Made by a program: the position numbers and the translations under genes
Shown: positions 54,132 through 62,574 of the stretch, in pieces
Numbering within the stretch: the first letter of the stretch is position 1
Layout of the letters: every line of letters starts with the position of its first letter
Notes under the pieces: model-generated
The model's input: the letters and a program-made list of their open reading frames with translations, nothing else
Databases searched by the model: none
What the model was told of the DNA's origin: nothing
Source of the DNA: Semisulcospira habei
Lineage: Eukaryota > Mollusca > Gastropoda > Semisulcospiridae
Length of the DNA: 64,000 nucleotides
Direction of reading: 5' to 3'
NCBI GenBank assembly: GCA_036245525.1
Contig: BTPG01000004.1
Location: 18,527,103-18,591,102, forward strand

Positions 54132-55086
54132 ACTATCAAAAATATATTACTCTCCATCAGGCTATTGGAAAGGACAAACAGCTATTGAAAAATTACATGC
54201 CGCTGTGGGCGGAGATATAACACTCAATCAGGTCAAACAATGGTTACAGAGACAAGCAATTTGGCAGATATATCTTCCTGCTCCAAGAAAGATAACAAGG
54301 CCTCATTTTGAAAACACATCACCAAATGACACGCACCAAATGGACCTCCTGTTCCTACCACATGATACAATAAGAAAGAAACGATACAAGTATGCACTGA
54401 CTGTTGTAGACATTGCTTCAAGGTACAAAGACGCTGAACCCATATCTGACAAAACAGCCAGTACAGTTGCTACTGCTTTATCAAAAATATATAGTCGAGG
54501 CCCCTTAAGATACCCCAGACTAGTGCAGGTTGATGATGGATCTGAATTTAAGGGCGCAGTTAATCAGTTATTTGCTAAGCATGGCGTACTGGTCAGACGT
54601 GGTATTCCAGGCGTGCACAGATCGCAGGCAATTGTTGAAAACTTTAACAAACAGTTATCAGAAAGACTTTTCAGTTACCAGTATTCTAAGGAACTCATGC
54701 ATGACACCCGTAACACTGAATGGGTAAAGAGATTACCACATGTGATAAAAGCAATGAACAATGAAGGACACCCAAAACCTGCTGATGCTATTAAATTGAA
54801 AACAATTACAGAGCCAAAAACAATGTCAACCCCAGCACAGGCACCCGACACAAGTTTATTTACCAAACAGGTAAGATATTTATATCAACCAGGGGAGGCT
54901 GAGAACGACGACAGACGCAGGGCAACAGACCCCATCTGGTCAACGTCTGTACACAATATAAAAAAAATAATTCCCGGTCCAGACGCAACAATATATTACC
55001 TGTACGACCCTGCACCCCAGAGGGCATTTGTCAGAGAAGAATTACAGATTATTCCCCCAGACACCGTTACTCATTTCAGTAACTAA
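54115..55086 (+). CDS. Polinton retrovirus-type DDE integrase
   Basis: 323 aa from ATG 54115 (an upstream in-frame ATG at 54079 lies inside the previous gene). An N-terminal helical DNA-binding-like part (residues 10-50) precedes the rve catalytic core. D77 (HQMDLLFLP), D140 (VQVDDGSEFKG) and E175 (SQAIVENFN) have spacing typical of the D,D(35)E triad. The C-terminal part is basic and includes VRYLYQPGEAEN. It catalyses insertion of element ends. The frame is intact and the triad is complete. The gene is convergent with the polymerase, whose original 3' end would overlap it. Confidence 0.92.
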   Translation: MAAENKLSKIYYSPSGYWKGQTAIEKLHAAVGGDITLNQVKQWLQRQAIWQIYLPAPRKITRPHFENTSPNDTHQMDLLFLPHDTIRKKRYKYALTVVDIASRYKDAEPISDKTASTVATALSKIYSRGPLRYPRLVQVDDGSEFKGAVNQLFAKHGVLVRRGIPGVHRSQAIVENFNKQLSERLFSYQYSKELMHDTRNTEWVKRLPHVIKAMNNEGHPKPADAIKLKTITEPKTMSTPAQAPDTSLFTKQVRYLYQPGEAENDDRRRATDPIWSTSVHNIKKIIPGPDATIYYLYDPAPQRAFVREELQIIPPDTVTHFSN

Positions 55087-55338
55087 CTCATCAATTAATT
55101 CATCAACCAGTTCGTCACAAATATCTTCAGATAACTTGAGTCTGTAATGACCTGGTGCATAAGCTTTTTTCCTTACTGTGAAACACTCTTTTCGTGTCTC
55201 CAACTGCCAGAGACTTCTTATGTGTTTGGATCATTTCAAGATTATGTTTGTTTGATCTCAGTGACTTGTTTGGATAATCAGGCATTAATGCACCATCTAA
55301 CACTTGCTTGTAATGTTCATGACGAATGTCTTTATTTT
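55042..55338 (-). pseudogene. Out-of-frame C-terminal remainder of the Polinton polymerase
   Basis: Downstream of the present PolB stop codon, minus-strand reading in other frames continues polymerase-like coding for about 95 codons, to a TAA at 55042-55044 that overlaps the integrase 3' end. Two breaks are visible, at a T7 run (about 55348-55354) and a T6 run (about 55165-55170), both single-base-type shifts in homopolymers. They could be decay or assembly error. Confidence 0.65.
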
Positions 55339-58300
55339 TTATTGCTGTTTTTTTATTCCTTTGGCTTTCGACTGACTACCCTTCTGGTGCAGTATAGAAT
55401 ACATTTTTGATCTCAGTCCAACGTACTCAACTATAGGCACACCATTCAGTTCATCTTTAAACTTACCAGGCACTTTCTTGTTTTGTGTGCTAAACAGTGG
55501 GTGATCTTTAGGGTAGTCTGATGTGTCATACATGTGTAACTCTGTTTTCATGTCTTCGTAAAAGTCTTCAGTAGGCACGTCTATGATCATAGAGTCAGTG
55601 TCAGTGTATAGCAGACGACACTCAGGATATTTTGGTTTGAAGTAATCATAATAAAATTCAAGCATCAACAGTTTTGACAACTCCAGAATTGCCATACCAA
55701 TGAATACTGGCTTGTCCAGTTTAACAATCTTTTTTTTGAGTGACACTGCATACAATGATGAATGAAATTCTTTATACCCTGTGTACTGTGGCTTACCTGT
55801 AAGTTTAATTGCACCCAATTCAGTTGTGACTAGTCTCACATCTTTTCTGTGATGAGGATTTTCCATTGTCTTGCCAAAACAGGCATTGTTCATAAGCTTA
55901 AAGAAGTCTTTGTCAAATGCAGTGTTGCCGTCTCTGGCACGAAGGGTTGTGTTCTTCATTATGTAATCTTTCATGAAAGCACTCTGATCAAATTGAATTC
56001 CTCTGTGAACTTTCTTTAATACTAACCCATGTCTGATGTAAAACTGCAGCAAGCGGTAGTGACAAACGTAATTAAATTTGTCATTCAAATTTGGTACAAG
56101 TTTGGTGTCTTCTTTTTTACCTGTCATACTCATTTTTTCAACAGCTAAGGGATAATCATTATGGTAATCGTGTAGGTGGTGTGGATACTCCAGGTCTACT
56201 TCAAAGATCCAACCCTTCGCGTCGTTTCGGTCAAGATTCATAATATTGTTTGTTAACCCTGACTCTGTTACATCATACTGTGACAAATCATGCAGACAAA
56301 AGTTTTTCAAGGGCAATAACTCACACATTGCCCAGCCATACAAGTTATTAGCGTCAAGGTACGTAATGAATGACCTTGACCCCGGGCTTGAGGGGTCAAA
56401 ACCCTGGTCAAGGTCACCATGGGCGTCCATATATTTATTGTTGGCTCTGGCGTAGTTATTTGCTGCAATACTAATGCCTCCCCTCAATCCACGTTCTACC
56501 ATTTCACCCATTGTACGATCAGACAACAGGTCAATAAATATCTTACTGGATTTCAAAAATGCATCCCATGTCATGCCAGGACTAGTTATGTAGCAAGCAG
56601 GGTCAAGACTGTAGTGCAACAAACCCTTTTCACGATAACTTTCAAATACATCTGCTAGCAAGCAAACATCAGCTTTCAAGTACTGGTCATGGTAATCACC
56701 AATTGTCTGACATCCTAATTTACCCCACACATCAAGAGCGTGTTGATATTCAGAGTCAGAAATGCCTTTTCCAGTTAGTGTAGAATAAAATTTCTCTTTT
56801 GGTGGCAGTCTTGTTTCTTCAAACACAACCCAGTGATCAATGTACTCATACGGATACACACCTTTCTTAATCAAGTCTGGCTCAAAATATTTACTCGTTA
56901 TTGGATACTCAGTCAGTCCTTCTGCCAGACTAGCAAGACCTAAAGACAAATGTTGCATGGAGTCATAAAATGATAATTTGTTGTCCAATCTAAAAGTCAA
57001 GTATTTCTCAGTTGTCTGGGCAATACAACTAATTTTTTTGTAAGATTCATCCACAGCCTGCATGATAATGTGTGAATCATATCCTTTGAGATTGTGAAAA
57101 AAGATTGGTAACTTGTATGTCTTAGGATCTATTTTTAATAACAAGTTACAATTGTTATGTGCAGCACCTCTGTAACGCCCAGTTATGTGATCATGGTCAC
57201 GAACTTTATCACATCCTAAAGGCTGTTCACAAATCCAACACGTCTCAGCTGTATCAAATTTCAGTTTGTCTTCTTCTGTCATCACCAAAGGCATCTGACA
57301 TGTTGTGAGATACTGTACTACCTGACTATACAGATGTCTCATTTCTGTTAAAAACAGACATGCTGCATTTTCTCCCCTGTAGATAACAGGCTCTGAATGA
57401 AGACCGTCTGACCTAACAAGAATGTATCCAAAAGAACACACCACTTGGTCACTTAGTTTTATAGTCTTTGGTAATGACTCTGGAACTGGACCCTCATATG
57501 GAACAACGAGTGATTCAAAATCTGCGTATACTACAAACGGCAACTTTTGCTGATTCCCATAGTTCTTAAAATACACTTGACTACCAGGATCTGGGTACTT
57601 AAGTACAGTCTGTATATCATCAGGTGACCTGCAGTGTAAAACATGTTTGTGCGCTACGTTTATGGAGGAGAATCTTTGTAAACATTTTTTACAAACTTCC
57701 TGTTTGCCATTGTGTTTTGTTGTATGTCCGTGAATTAGACGTGACATATTCCTGATAATTGTGTAGTGAAAGTTATTGTCATCTCCGATTAGCAACATGT
57801 CAACATGTTTATCTTCTGACTGACCGTAGGTTGGGGCAATTGGGGATACTCTAATTGGTTGTAACTTGTTCTCAGACACATTATCCCACACAAACACATT
57901 TACAGATATACCAGGATTTAGTTTTTCAAACAAGTCTATGTCCTCTATTTTAACAGGAAACTCAATGCCACTAAAATCGAGTTCATTTACAAATTTGGTG
58001 TAGTTAGATACACGTTCAGGTTTTGACTTTACAAAGTGTAGTTTAGCAAGCACACACCACATGAAACAATAGTTGTCATTGTTCTGTATGTTGACGACAG
58101 CCTTTTTGTTTGCAACCTCTGTTGGCAGTGGCAACCACGATTTACCTAATATAGGATGATACCTAGACTGCTTTAGTTGTAATTCATGTACATGTCCTTC
58201 GTGCCAACCAGACCCCTTCATTCTTGCACTGTCAATTGCCTGTAGAAAGTCTGGTAATAGTCTGTCTCTAAACACGTTTTCTACCTCCGGTTCTCTTCTT

Positions 58301-58557
58301 GTGTTAACTGTGTGTTGTCTTGTTGATATATACGATACAATCACTTCACCGTCCACCCTAGTGAATTCGATTTTTGCAACAATCTGAATCTTAACACTGC
58401 CTGTGATAAGATTTTGCTGTATGACAGAAAAAGAGTTTTCTATTGATTCATAGACGTTATTAGTATTGGATATGGGTAAGTTTGTTGTGTGAAACACGTT
58501 ACGTAGGCATGATGGGCCAGGGTTTGATGGGCCAGGGTTTTGAACATTGTCCGTCAT
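55339..58557 (-). CDS. polB: Polinton protein-primed family B DNA polymerase (frame-broken C-terminus)
   Basis: 1072 aa, starting at the ATG after AAATAAAAATG. Order along the protein: N-terminal region; a C..C..H..H zinc motif (residues 289-309); Exo I YADFESL (344-350); an endonuclease-VII/HNH-like insert with CWIC and HDHITGRYRGAAHNNC (440-470); Exo II HNLKGYDSH (488-496); Exo III YLKADVCLLAD (626-636); motif A YLDANNLYGWAM (733-744); motif B KLMNNACFGKT (887-897); motif C YTDTDS (984-989). Polymerase and proofreading residues are all present. It replicates the element by terminal-protein priming. The end at KGIKKQQ is premature because of a homopolymer shift. Confidence 0.93.
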   Translation of the reverse strand: MTDNVQNPGPSNPGPSCLRNVFHTTNLPISNTNNVYESIENSFSVIQQNLITGSVKIQIVAKIEFTRVDGEVIVSYISTRQHTVNTRREPEVENVFRDRLLPDFLQAIDSARMKGSGWHEGHVHELQLKQSRYHPILGKSWLPLPTEVANKKAVVNIQNNDNYCFMWCVLAKLHFVKSKPERVSNYTKFVNELDFSGIEFPVKIEDIDLFEKLNPGISVNVFVWDNVSENKLQPIRVSPIAPTYGQSEDKHVDMLLIGDDNNFHYTIIRNMSRLIHGHTTKHNGKQEVCKKCLQRFSSINVAHKHVLHCRSPDDIQTVLKYPDPGSQVYFKNYGNQQKLPFVVYADFESLVVPYEGPVPESLPKTIKLSDQVVCSFGYILVRSDGLHSEPVIYRGENAACLFLTEMRHLYSQVVQYLTTCQMPLVMTEEDKLKFDTAETCWICEQPLGCDKVRDHDHITGRYRGAAHNNCNLLLKIDPKTYKLPIFFHNLKGYDSHIIMQAVDESYKKISCIAQTTEKYLTFRLDNKLSFYDSMQHLSLGLASLAEGLTEYPITSKYFEPDLIKKGVYPYEYIDHWVVFEETRLPPKEKFYSTLTGKGISDSEYQHALDVWGKLGCQTIGDYHDQYLKADVCLLADVFESYREKGLLHYSLDPACYITSPGMTWDAFLKSSKIFIDLLSDRTMGEMVERGLRGGISIAANNYARANNKYMDAHGDLDQGFDPSSPGSRSFITYLDANNLYGWAMCELLPLKNFCLHDLSQYDVTESGLTNNIMNLDRNDAKGWIFEVDLEYPHHLHDYHNDYPLAVEKMSMTGKKEDTKLVPNLNDKFNYVCHYRLLQFYIRHGLVLKKVHRGIQFDQSAFMKDYIMKNTTLRARDGNTAFDKDFFKLMNNACFGKTMENPHHRKDVRLVTTELGAIKLTGKPQYTGYKEFHSSLYAVSLKKKIVKLDKPVFIGMAILELSKLLMLEFYYDYFKPKYPECRLLYTDTDSMIIDVPTEDFYEDMKTELHMYDTSDYPKDHPLFSTQNKKVPGKFKDELNGVPIVEYVGLRSKMYSILHQKGSQSKAKGIKKQQ

Positions 58558-58599
58558 TTTTATTTGACCGACAAAATAATAAATTAAAAAATATTAACG

Positions 58600-58947
58600 T
58601 TAACTCTGCTGGCTCACCTTGTGTAATACCACTTTATTAACTGTAACACTGTCAATATAAACATTTAGTTTGCGCAGTTGTTTAAATATGCTATAACAAA
58701 CTTCCCCTAACCAACCATAGTTGGTATCATCAACTTTAAAAGTAGGTATCTTTAAATCAACTGTCATGCGCTCCACATCTGGATGCTCATCGACATAATC
58801 CAAAGTCACACTATATGTAACATATATTTCTGATGGTGCTGAAAGGCTTATGTAAGTCTGTTTGGGTGATATTAAGTCAGTAAAGTGCATAACATCTTTG
58901 AAAAGGTGTGTGAGATCAAGCACCTGTATGATTTGTCCGTCTGTCAT
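58600..58947 (-). CDS. Polinton hypothetical protein (115 aa)
   Basis: Not recognised. It starts after CCAATAAAAATGAC, the same leader and the same first residues (MTD) as the polymerase 43 nt downstream. The product looks beta-rich and globular with no membrane segment (SLSAPSEIYVTYSVTLDYVD, then IPTFKVDDTNYGWLG and a C-terminal amphipathic stretch). It sits between ATPase and polymerase, on the same strand. Function unknown. Confidence 0.7.
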   Translation of the reverse strand: MTDGQIIQVLDLTHLFKDVMHFTDLISPKQTYISLSAPSEIYVTYSVTLDYVDEHPDVERMTVDLKIPTFKVDDTNYGWLGEVCYSIFKQLRKLNVYIDSVTVNKVVLHKVSQQS

Positions 58948-58983
58948 TTTTATTGGACAAACAAATGTATAAATTAATTTACA

Positions 58984-59595
58984 TCAATTTACTAACCCAT
59001 ACCCTGTGGGCTGATCTGTCTTTAAAATGAGCTTTAGATGCTTAGTTGATTTCAGTTTATTTTTTACATCATCTCGTTCATGCTTATTTGGGATGACATC
59101 ATTCTCTCTGAGACAGTCTTCAAAGCTGTCACGATCTTTACAGTAAAACAAACAGATAAACTTTAACTGTTCTCGAAAATCTTTCAGTACAGCATTATAT
59201 TTCTGAGTGAGAATCCATACACTAACATTTGCGTGTCTGCCACTGAAGGCAAGTTCTGCTAATGTGTTTCTCTTCTTGACAATGTCTTTCTCTGCAGAAC
59301 AGTCATCAACAATAAACAACGTTGACTGTCCTTCAAATTGCTTGTAAAAATATTGTAGGTAGTCATTCAGTTTTTTCTCAGGGTCAACTATGTATATGTT
59401 GTTGTCAGTCCAAATGAATAAACGGTTGTGATAAGCTTTGTTGTGTTTGATTGTAGGACAAAATATTACAATGTTTTCAAAGTGGTGTATGTATCTTGTT
59501 TGTAATAGGTTAAGAACAAATTCAGTTTTCCCACACCCTGTCGCACCACAAAATAATCCACAGTGTGGGTCGAGTGTCATTAAGCTCAGGTTCAT
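58984..59595 (-). CDS. Polinton A32/FtsK-HerA-type packaging ATPase
   Basis: 203 aa from the ATG at 59595 (TATTAAAATG); the in-frame extension to 59631 overlaps the capsid gene and is unlikely to be used. Walker A GATGCGKT at residues 17-24, Walker B STLFIVDDCS at 91-100, and a WILTQKYNAV motif with the sensor-type Gln near 131. Length and order match genome-packaging ATPases of Polintons, adintoviruses and virophages, which pump DNA into the capsid. It is 19 nt downstream of the capsid gene on the same strand. Confidence 0.88.
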   Translation of the reverse strand: MNLSLMTLDPHCGLFCGATGCGKTEFVLNLLQTRYIHHFENIVIFCPTIKHNKAYHNRLFIWTDNNIYIVDPEKKLNDYLQYFYKQFEGQSTLFIVDDCSAEKDIVKKRNTLAELAFSGRHANVSVWILTQKYNAVLKDFREQLKFICLFYCKDRDSFEDCLRENDVIPNKHERDDVKNKLKSTKHLKLILKTDQPTGYGLVN

Positions 59596-59614
59596 TTTAA
59601 TACACAATATAATT

Positions 59615-60898
59615 TTAATATATGTGTCCACTCAGTCTACTGTCTTGTATATTGAGTTGTGCGTCATAAATTAGATACAAATATATGTTTATGGCTGCAG
59701 CAGTTTCAACCTTCTTTTGTATCTGAATTGTAATCCCATCACTACCGTTCTCGACAGTTCGTCCTGACCCATGAAGGTAGTCGTCATCTGTACTACGAAG
59801 GTCTAGCCACAGTGCATACTTATTTGTCAGGTATTGTCCGATCCTAACATCATACAGATGTAGATCTTTGCACGCAATGTTTGCAGGTTTATCTCTAATC
59901 CTTCCACCCGCAAAATACTTTGTGATCTCATCATAGTGTTGATAAGGTAACATTCCTGAAGCGTACACTTGATTAGGGCGGCCTTCGATTGTGCAGGACA
60001 AATGTGTAATCTTAGGATTGTAGAATTTTTCTGAATCTCTTTTGTATGGACTCACCGGTTCAACAAACAACATAAGAATACCTTTCAGTGACCTGGCAGG
60101 CGTGTTCAAGTTTATGTTCCACATTGGGTCACTCTTGTCTTTGGGAATTAAACTATGTCTAATCACCCTGTCATAATAAATTGGAAGTCTTGACTGGTAC
60201 TGATTTTGAATGAGTCTGGCTAGTTCAGTATGTGTAACAATTTCATATTCCAAGGAAATGTTAGAGATCTTGTATGTTGCATCTGTGGCAGATGATTTAA
60301 TAACTTTGGAGTAGTCATTGAAAGTTAGTTCAAAGCTCAGACGGTCATTCAGTGCCCCTTGATAATAAGGCAAATGAGCTGTGAGGATTTCAAACTCAAG
60401 TGGAATGTAAAATCTGGTTCCATATGTTTCTGCTATAATAACGTCATTGGCTGCTGACGTTGATTTATCTCCAGCATTGATTCGAAGTTTACCAACATTA
60501 TCAGACTGTATGCCTTGGTAAATACGATCCTCTCGTTCTTCTCTTGTAAGCCACAGATCTTTGTAACAGTAGAATACATCGGAGTCGTCAAGACTAAACA
60601 CTTCCTGTCCTTCAAGTTTTACTTTAATAGTTCTAACAATTGCTCTGCCAAGATTGTCAACTAGTGTTCTGTTTACATCTGCGTCTGATGATAGTTCAAT
60701 ATTAAATGCAAGGCGTGCAGTGCCAGGAACAATAACGTCACTGGGTCCTAGGTTTGGAAACTTGACTGTAAGTGTTTGGTTCTGGTCTATGGTACTTGGA
60801 TTGTTTGTGATGACGATTGATTGTCTTATGCCCTTAACACCCAGGGGCTCACGTAGTTTTCTGTATGGGTCTAACTTTGATCCGTAAGACTGTGTCAT
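59615..60898 (-). CDS. Polinton candidate major capsid protein (double jelly roll)
   Basis: 427 aa from the ATG at 60898 in ATAATAAAAATGAC (an ORF extension to 60913 is upstream of this leader). It is beta-strand rich with two halves: VPGTARLAFNIELSSDADVN, IVRTIKVKLEGQEVFS and YYQGALNDRLSFELTF in the first, and ITHLSCTIEGRPNQVYASGM, IGQYLTNKYALWLDLR and AINIYLYLIYDAQ in the second. Size, position beside the packaging ATPase and strand pattern fit a hexon-type capsid. I assign it from context and architecture, not from a catalytic motif, so a structure prediction should confirm it. Confidence 0.65.
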   Translation of the reverse strand: MTQSYGSKLDPYRKLREPLGVKGIRQSIVITNNPSTIDQNQTLTVKFPNLGPSDVIVPGTARLAFNIELSSDADVNRTLVDNLGRAIVRTIKVKLEGQEVFSLDDSDVFYCYKDLWLTREEREDRIYQGIQSDNVGKLRINAGDKSTSAANDVIIAETYGTRFYIPLEFEILTAHLPYYQGALNDRLSFELTFNDYSKVIKSSATDATYKISNISLEYEIVTHTELARLIQNQYQSRLPIYYDRVIRHSLIPKDKSDPMWNINLNTPARSLKGILMLFVEPVSPYKRDSEKFYNPKITHLSCTIEGRPNQVYASGMLPYQHYDEITKYFAGGRIRDKPANIACKDLHLYDVRIGQYLTNKYALWLDLRSTDDDYLHGSGRTVENGSDGITIQIQKKVETAAAINIYLYLIYDAQLNIQDSRLSGHIY

Positions 60899-60974
60899 TT
60901 TTATTATGCACAATAAAAAATAATAAATTAATAAAACAGTGGCAGCGGGAGGATTTAATCATGAAGATTTTGAA
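60899..60974. promoter_or_regulatory. Divergent promoter region between capsid gene and the split gene
   Basis: AT-rich stretch with AATAAAAAATAATAAATTAATAAAA, serving both directions. The rightward gene shows GTG where the leader predicts a start (60939-60941); its first in-frame ATG is at 60975. Confidence 0.5.
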
Positions 60975-61450
60975 ATGGATGACATGAATGTCTCAGATAC
61001 CAGTATCACAGATATGACTGGAATGGTAACTACTTCTAGTATGTATCACGAACTGCTAAAAGATAAAGTAAACTCATTTTATGACAGTGTTGGTGTCCAC
61101 CCAGATGTAATAGATCCTAACCAGTTTGAATACGAAAAAGGACATTTATTTGTAAATACAGACAGAGGGAAAATAAATCTAACACATAAAAACAATCCTT
61201 CTAAGTTTAGAGCTTTAAGTACAATTAAAGGTGAAGTCGGTGGTAACTCTGGGTTGGCAAGGTATCTTGGAATTGGAGGGTCTCCTGTCATGCCAAGACT
61301 GGCTAGTGTTCTTCACGACACGCAAACAAAATTACCAACAGGGCAACAAATTGAAATGGCATCTGTAACAAACCTACCAGAAATAGCAAACACAGTGATA
61401 CAAGAAACCTCATTTACTGAAGGACAAATAAATGACGCTATGAAAACAAT
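60939..61450 (+). pseudogene. Polinton structural-type gene, 5' part, disrupted by retroposon
   Basis: Open frame from a GTG at 60939 (first ATG 60975) to the retroposon junction, where a stop follows at once. The N-terminus is acidic (HEDFEMDDMNVSDTSITDMT); then comes a globular part with KINLTHKNNPSKFRALSTIK and VGGNSGLARYLGIGGSP. No known domain. The 3' part resumes after the insert at 61836 in a different frame because insert plus duplication adds 400 bp. The gene was a single unit before the insertion. Confidence 0.75.
61436..61450. repeat. Target-site duplication, left copy (15 bp)
   Basis: CGCTATGAAAACAAT, identical to 61836-61850. Confidence 0.95.
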
Positions 61451-61835
61451 TGATTGATTGATTGTACATTGCTTAACGTCCCGACAGCAACAAGGCTTTC
61501 TCAGGACGTGCCTGCACTGCTTGTGAAAAAAAACTAAACAGAAAATTGAATGTATGTCGCCAGCCGGTCAAATACATTAAATAAACCTAACACATGGGGC
61601 CTAAATAAAGCTAAGACCATTTAGCAACACACATCCAATATCAAGAGCTACAGGCAGTGCAGACAGTAGGGAGAGTTTTAAAAAGGCAAATACAGGTGAA
61701 TGGACAAAGGGTAGACAGAAACACATGCCCCAGAATAGAGAGAAAAACCCACCCTGTGGGGCTGACCAGGGTGACCCTGGGAACTAAAAAATACCTAACC
61801 CCACCCAAGTCCCCCAGGGCAGACCCGGGTGGGGG
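61451..61835 (-). mobile_element. Short retroposon copy 3, inserted in a Polinton gene
   Basis: 385 bp, in the same orientation as the 7256 copy and differing from it at only about five positions. Perfect 15-bp target duplication. The simple-repeat tail (TGATTGATTGATTG on the plus strand) is at the left, next to a target ending AAAACAAT, as expected for priming on an A/T-rich nick. Confidence 0.95.
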
Positions 61836-61850
61836 CGCTATGAAAACAAT
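61836..61850. repeat. Target-site duplication, right copy (15 bp)
   Basis: CGCTATGAAAACAAT, identical to 61436-61450. Confidence 0.95.
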
Positions 61851-62574
61851 AGACGATCCACCTTTGACAATGCGGGAGATTATGGGCTTGGATAAATCAT
61901 TGCAGACGATAAGAGGTGAGATGGTTAACAATGTTGCCAAACTGGGTGAGCTTGATAAACACATAGAACGTGAAAAAGAGAAACTGGCTACAGCAGACAA
62001 TGGGAATCTTGACACAGAAATAAAAGAAAGAATACAGCACAGATTAAATGATTTGCAGATAGAAAGATCAGGACGGTTAGAAGTGATTAGTATTGGAAGA
62101 CAAAAACTTAAAACCCAAGTTAACAGGATTAGAGAAACTATTCAGAAAATACTTCATGAAGACACTACTCTGGCTGAGAGACTAAAAACACTTTTCAGAG
62201 AACAGGGTATCACAATTGCTAGTTTAATTACTGCTCTTGGATTTATTATCAGTACTGCTGTGTTGGCTGTCTCCGGTAGTGGTGGGGGTGCAGCCCCAGC
62301 CCCAGCACCACCAACCCCTGGCCCCCCGGCTCCAACTGACCCAAAAGATTTACAGTCATGGGTAAAGAAACAGTTGTCTCACATATCAGACTTGCTTAAA
62401 AAATTGGCTCTGAAAGCAGTGGTCGCTTTGCCTGGCATAATTGGCACTGTTGTCAGTTGGCTGATTAGTACAGCGGCAAAGGCAGTAGGGTTTATGGCAG
62501 AACATGTGTGGATCTTTCTGGTTACAGTAGGAGGGTTGATGGTGGGTTATTTAATGAAACAGATAAAGAAGTAA
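61836..62574 (+). pseudogene. Polinton structural-type gene, 3' part (membrane protein)
   Basis: Continuation of the split gene. An open frame reaches back into the retroposon to 61657, but its first 60 residues are retroposon-derived. The element part has a coiled coil (GELDKHIEREKEKLATADNG through LNDLQIERSGRLEVI), a hydrophobic helix (IASLITALGFIISTAVLAVS), a Gly/Ala/Pro linker, an amphipathic segment and a final pair of hydrophobic helices (AVVALPGIIGTVVSWLIS and VWIFLVTVGGLMVGYLM) with a basic end. This suggests a membrane-active or virion membrane protein. It overlaps the convergent 417-aa gene by 24 nt. Confidence 0.75.

Noticed and set aside
61657..61835. 60-residue N-terminus of the 305-aa open frame
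   Set aside because: Encoded by the retroposon (the same open frame exists in the copy at 7463-7729), not by the Polinton gene.
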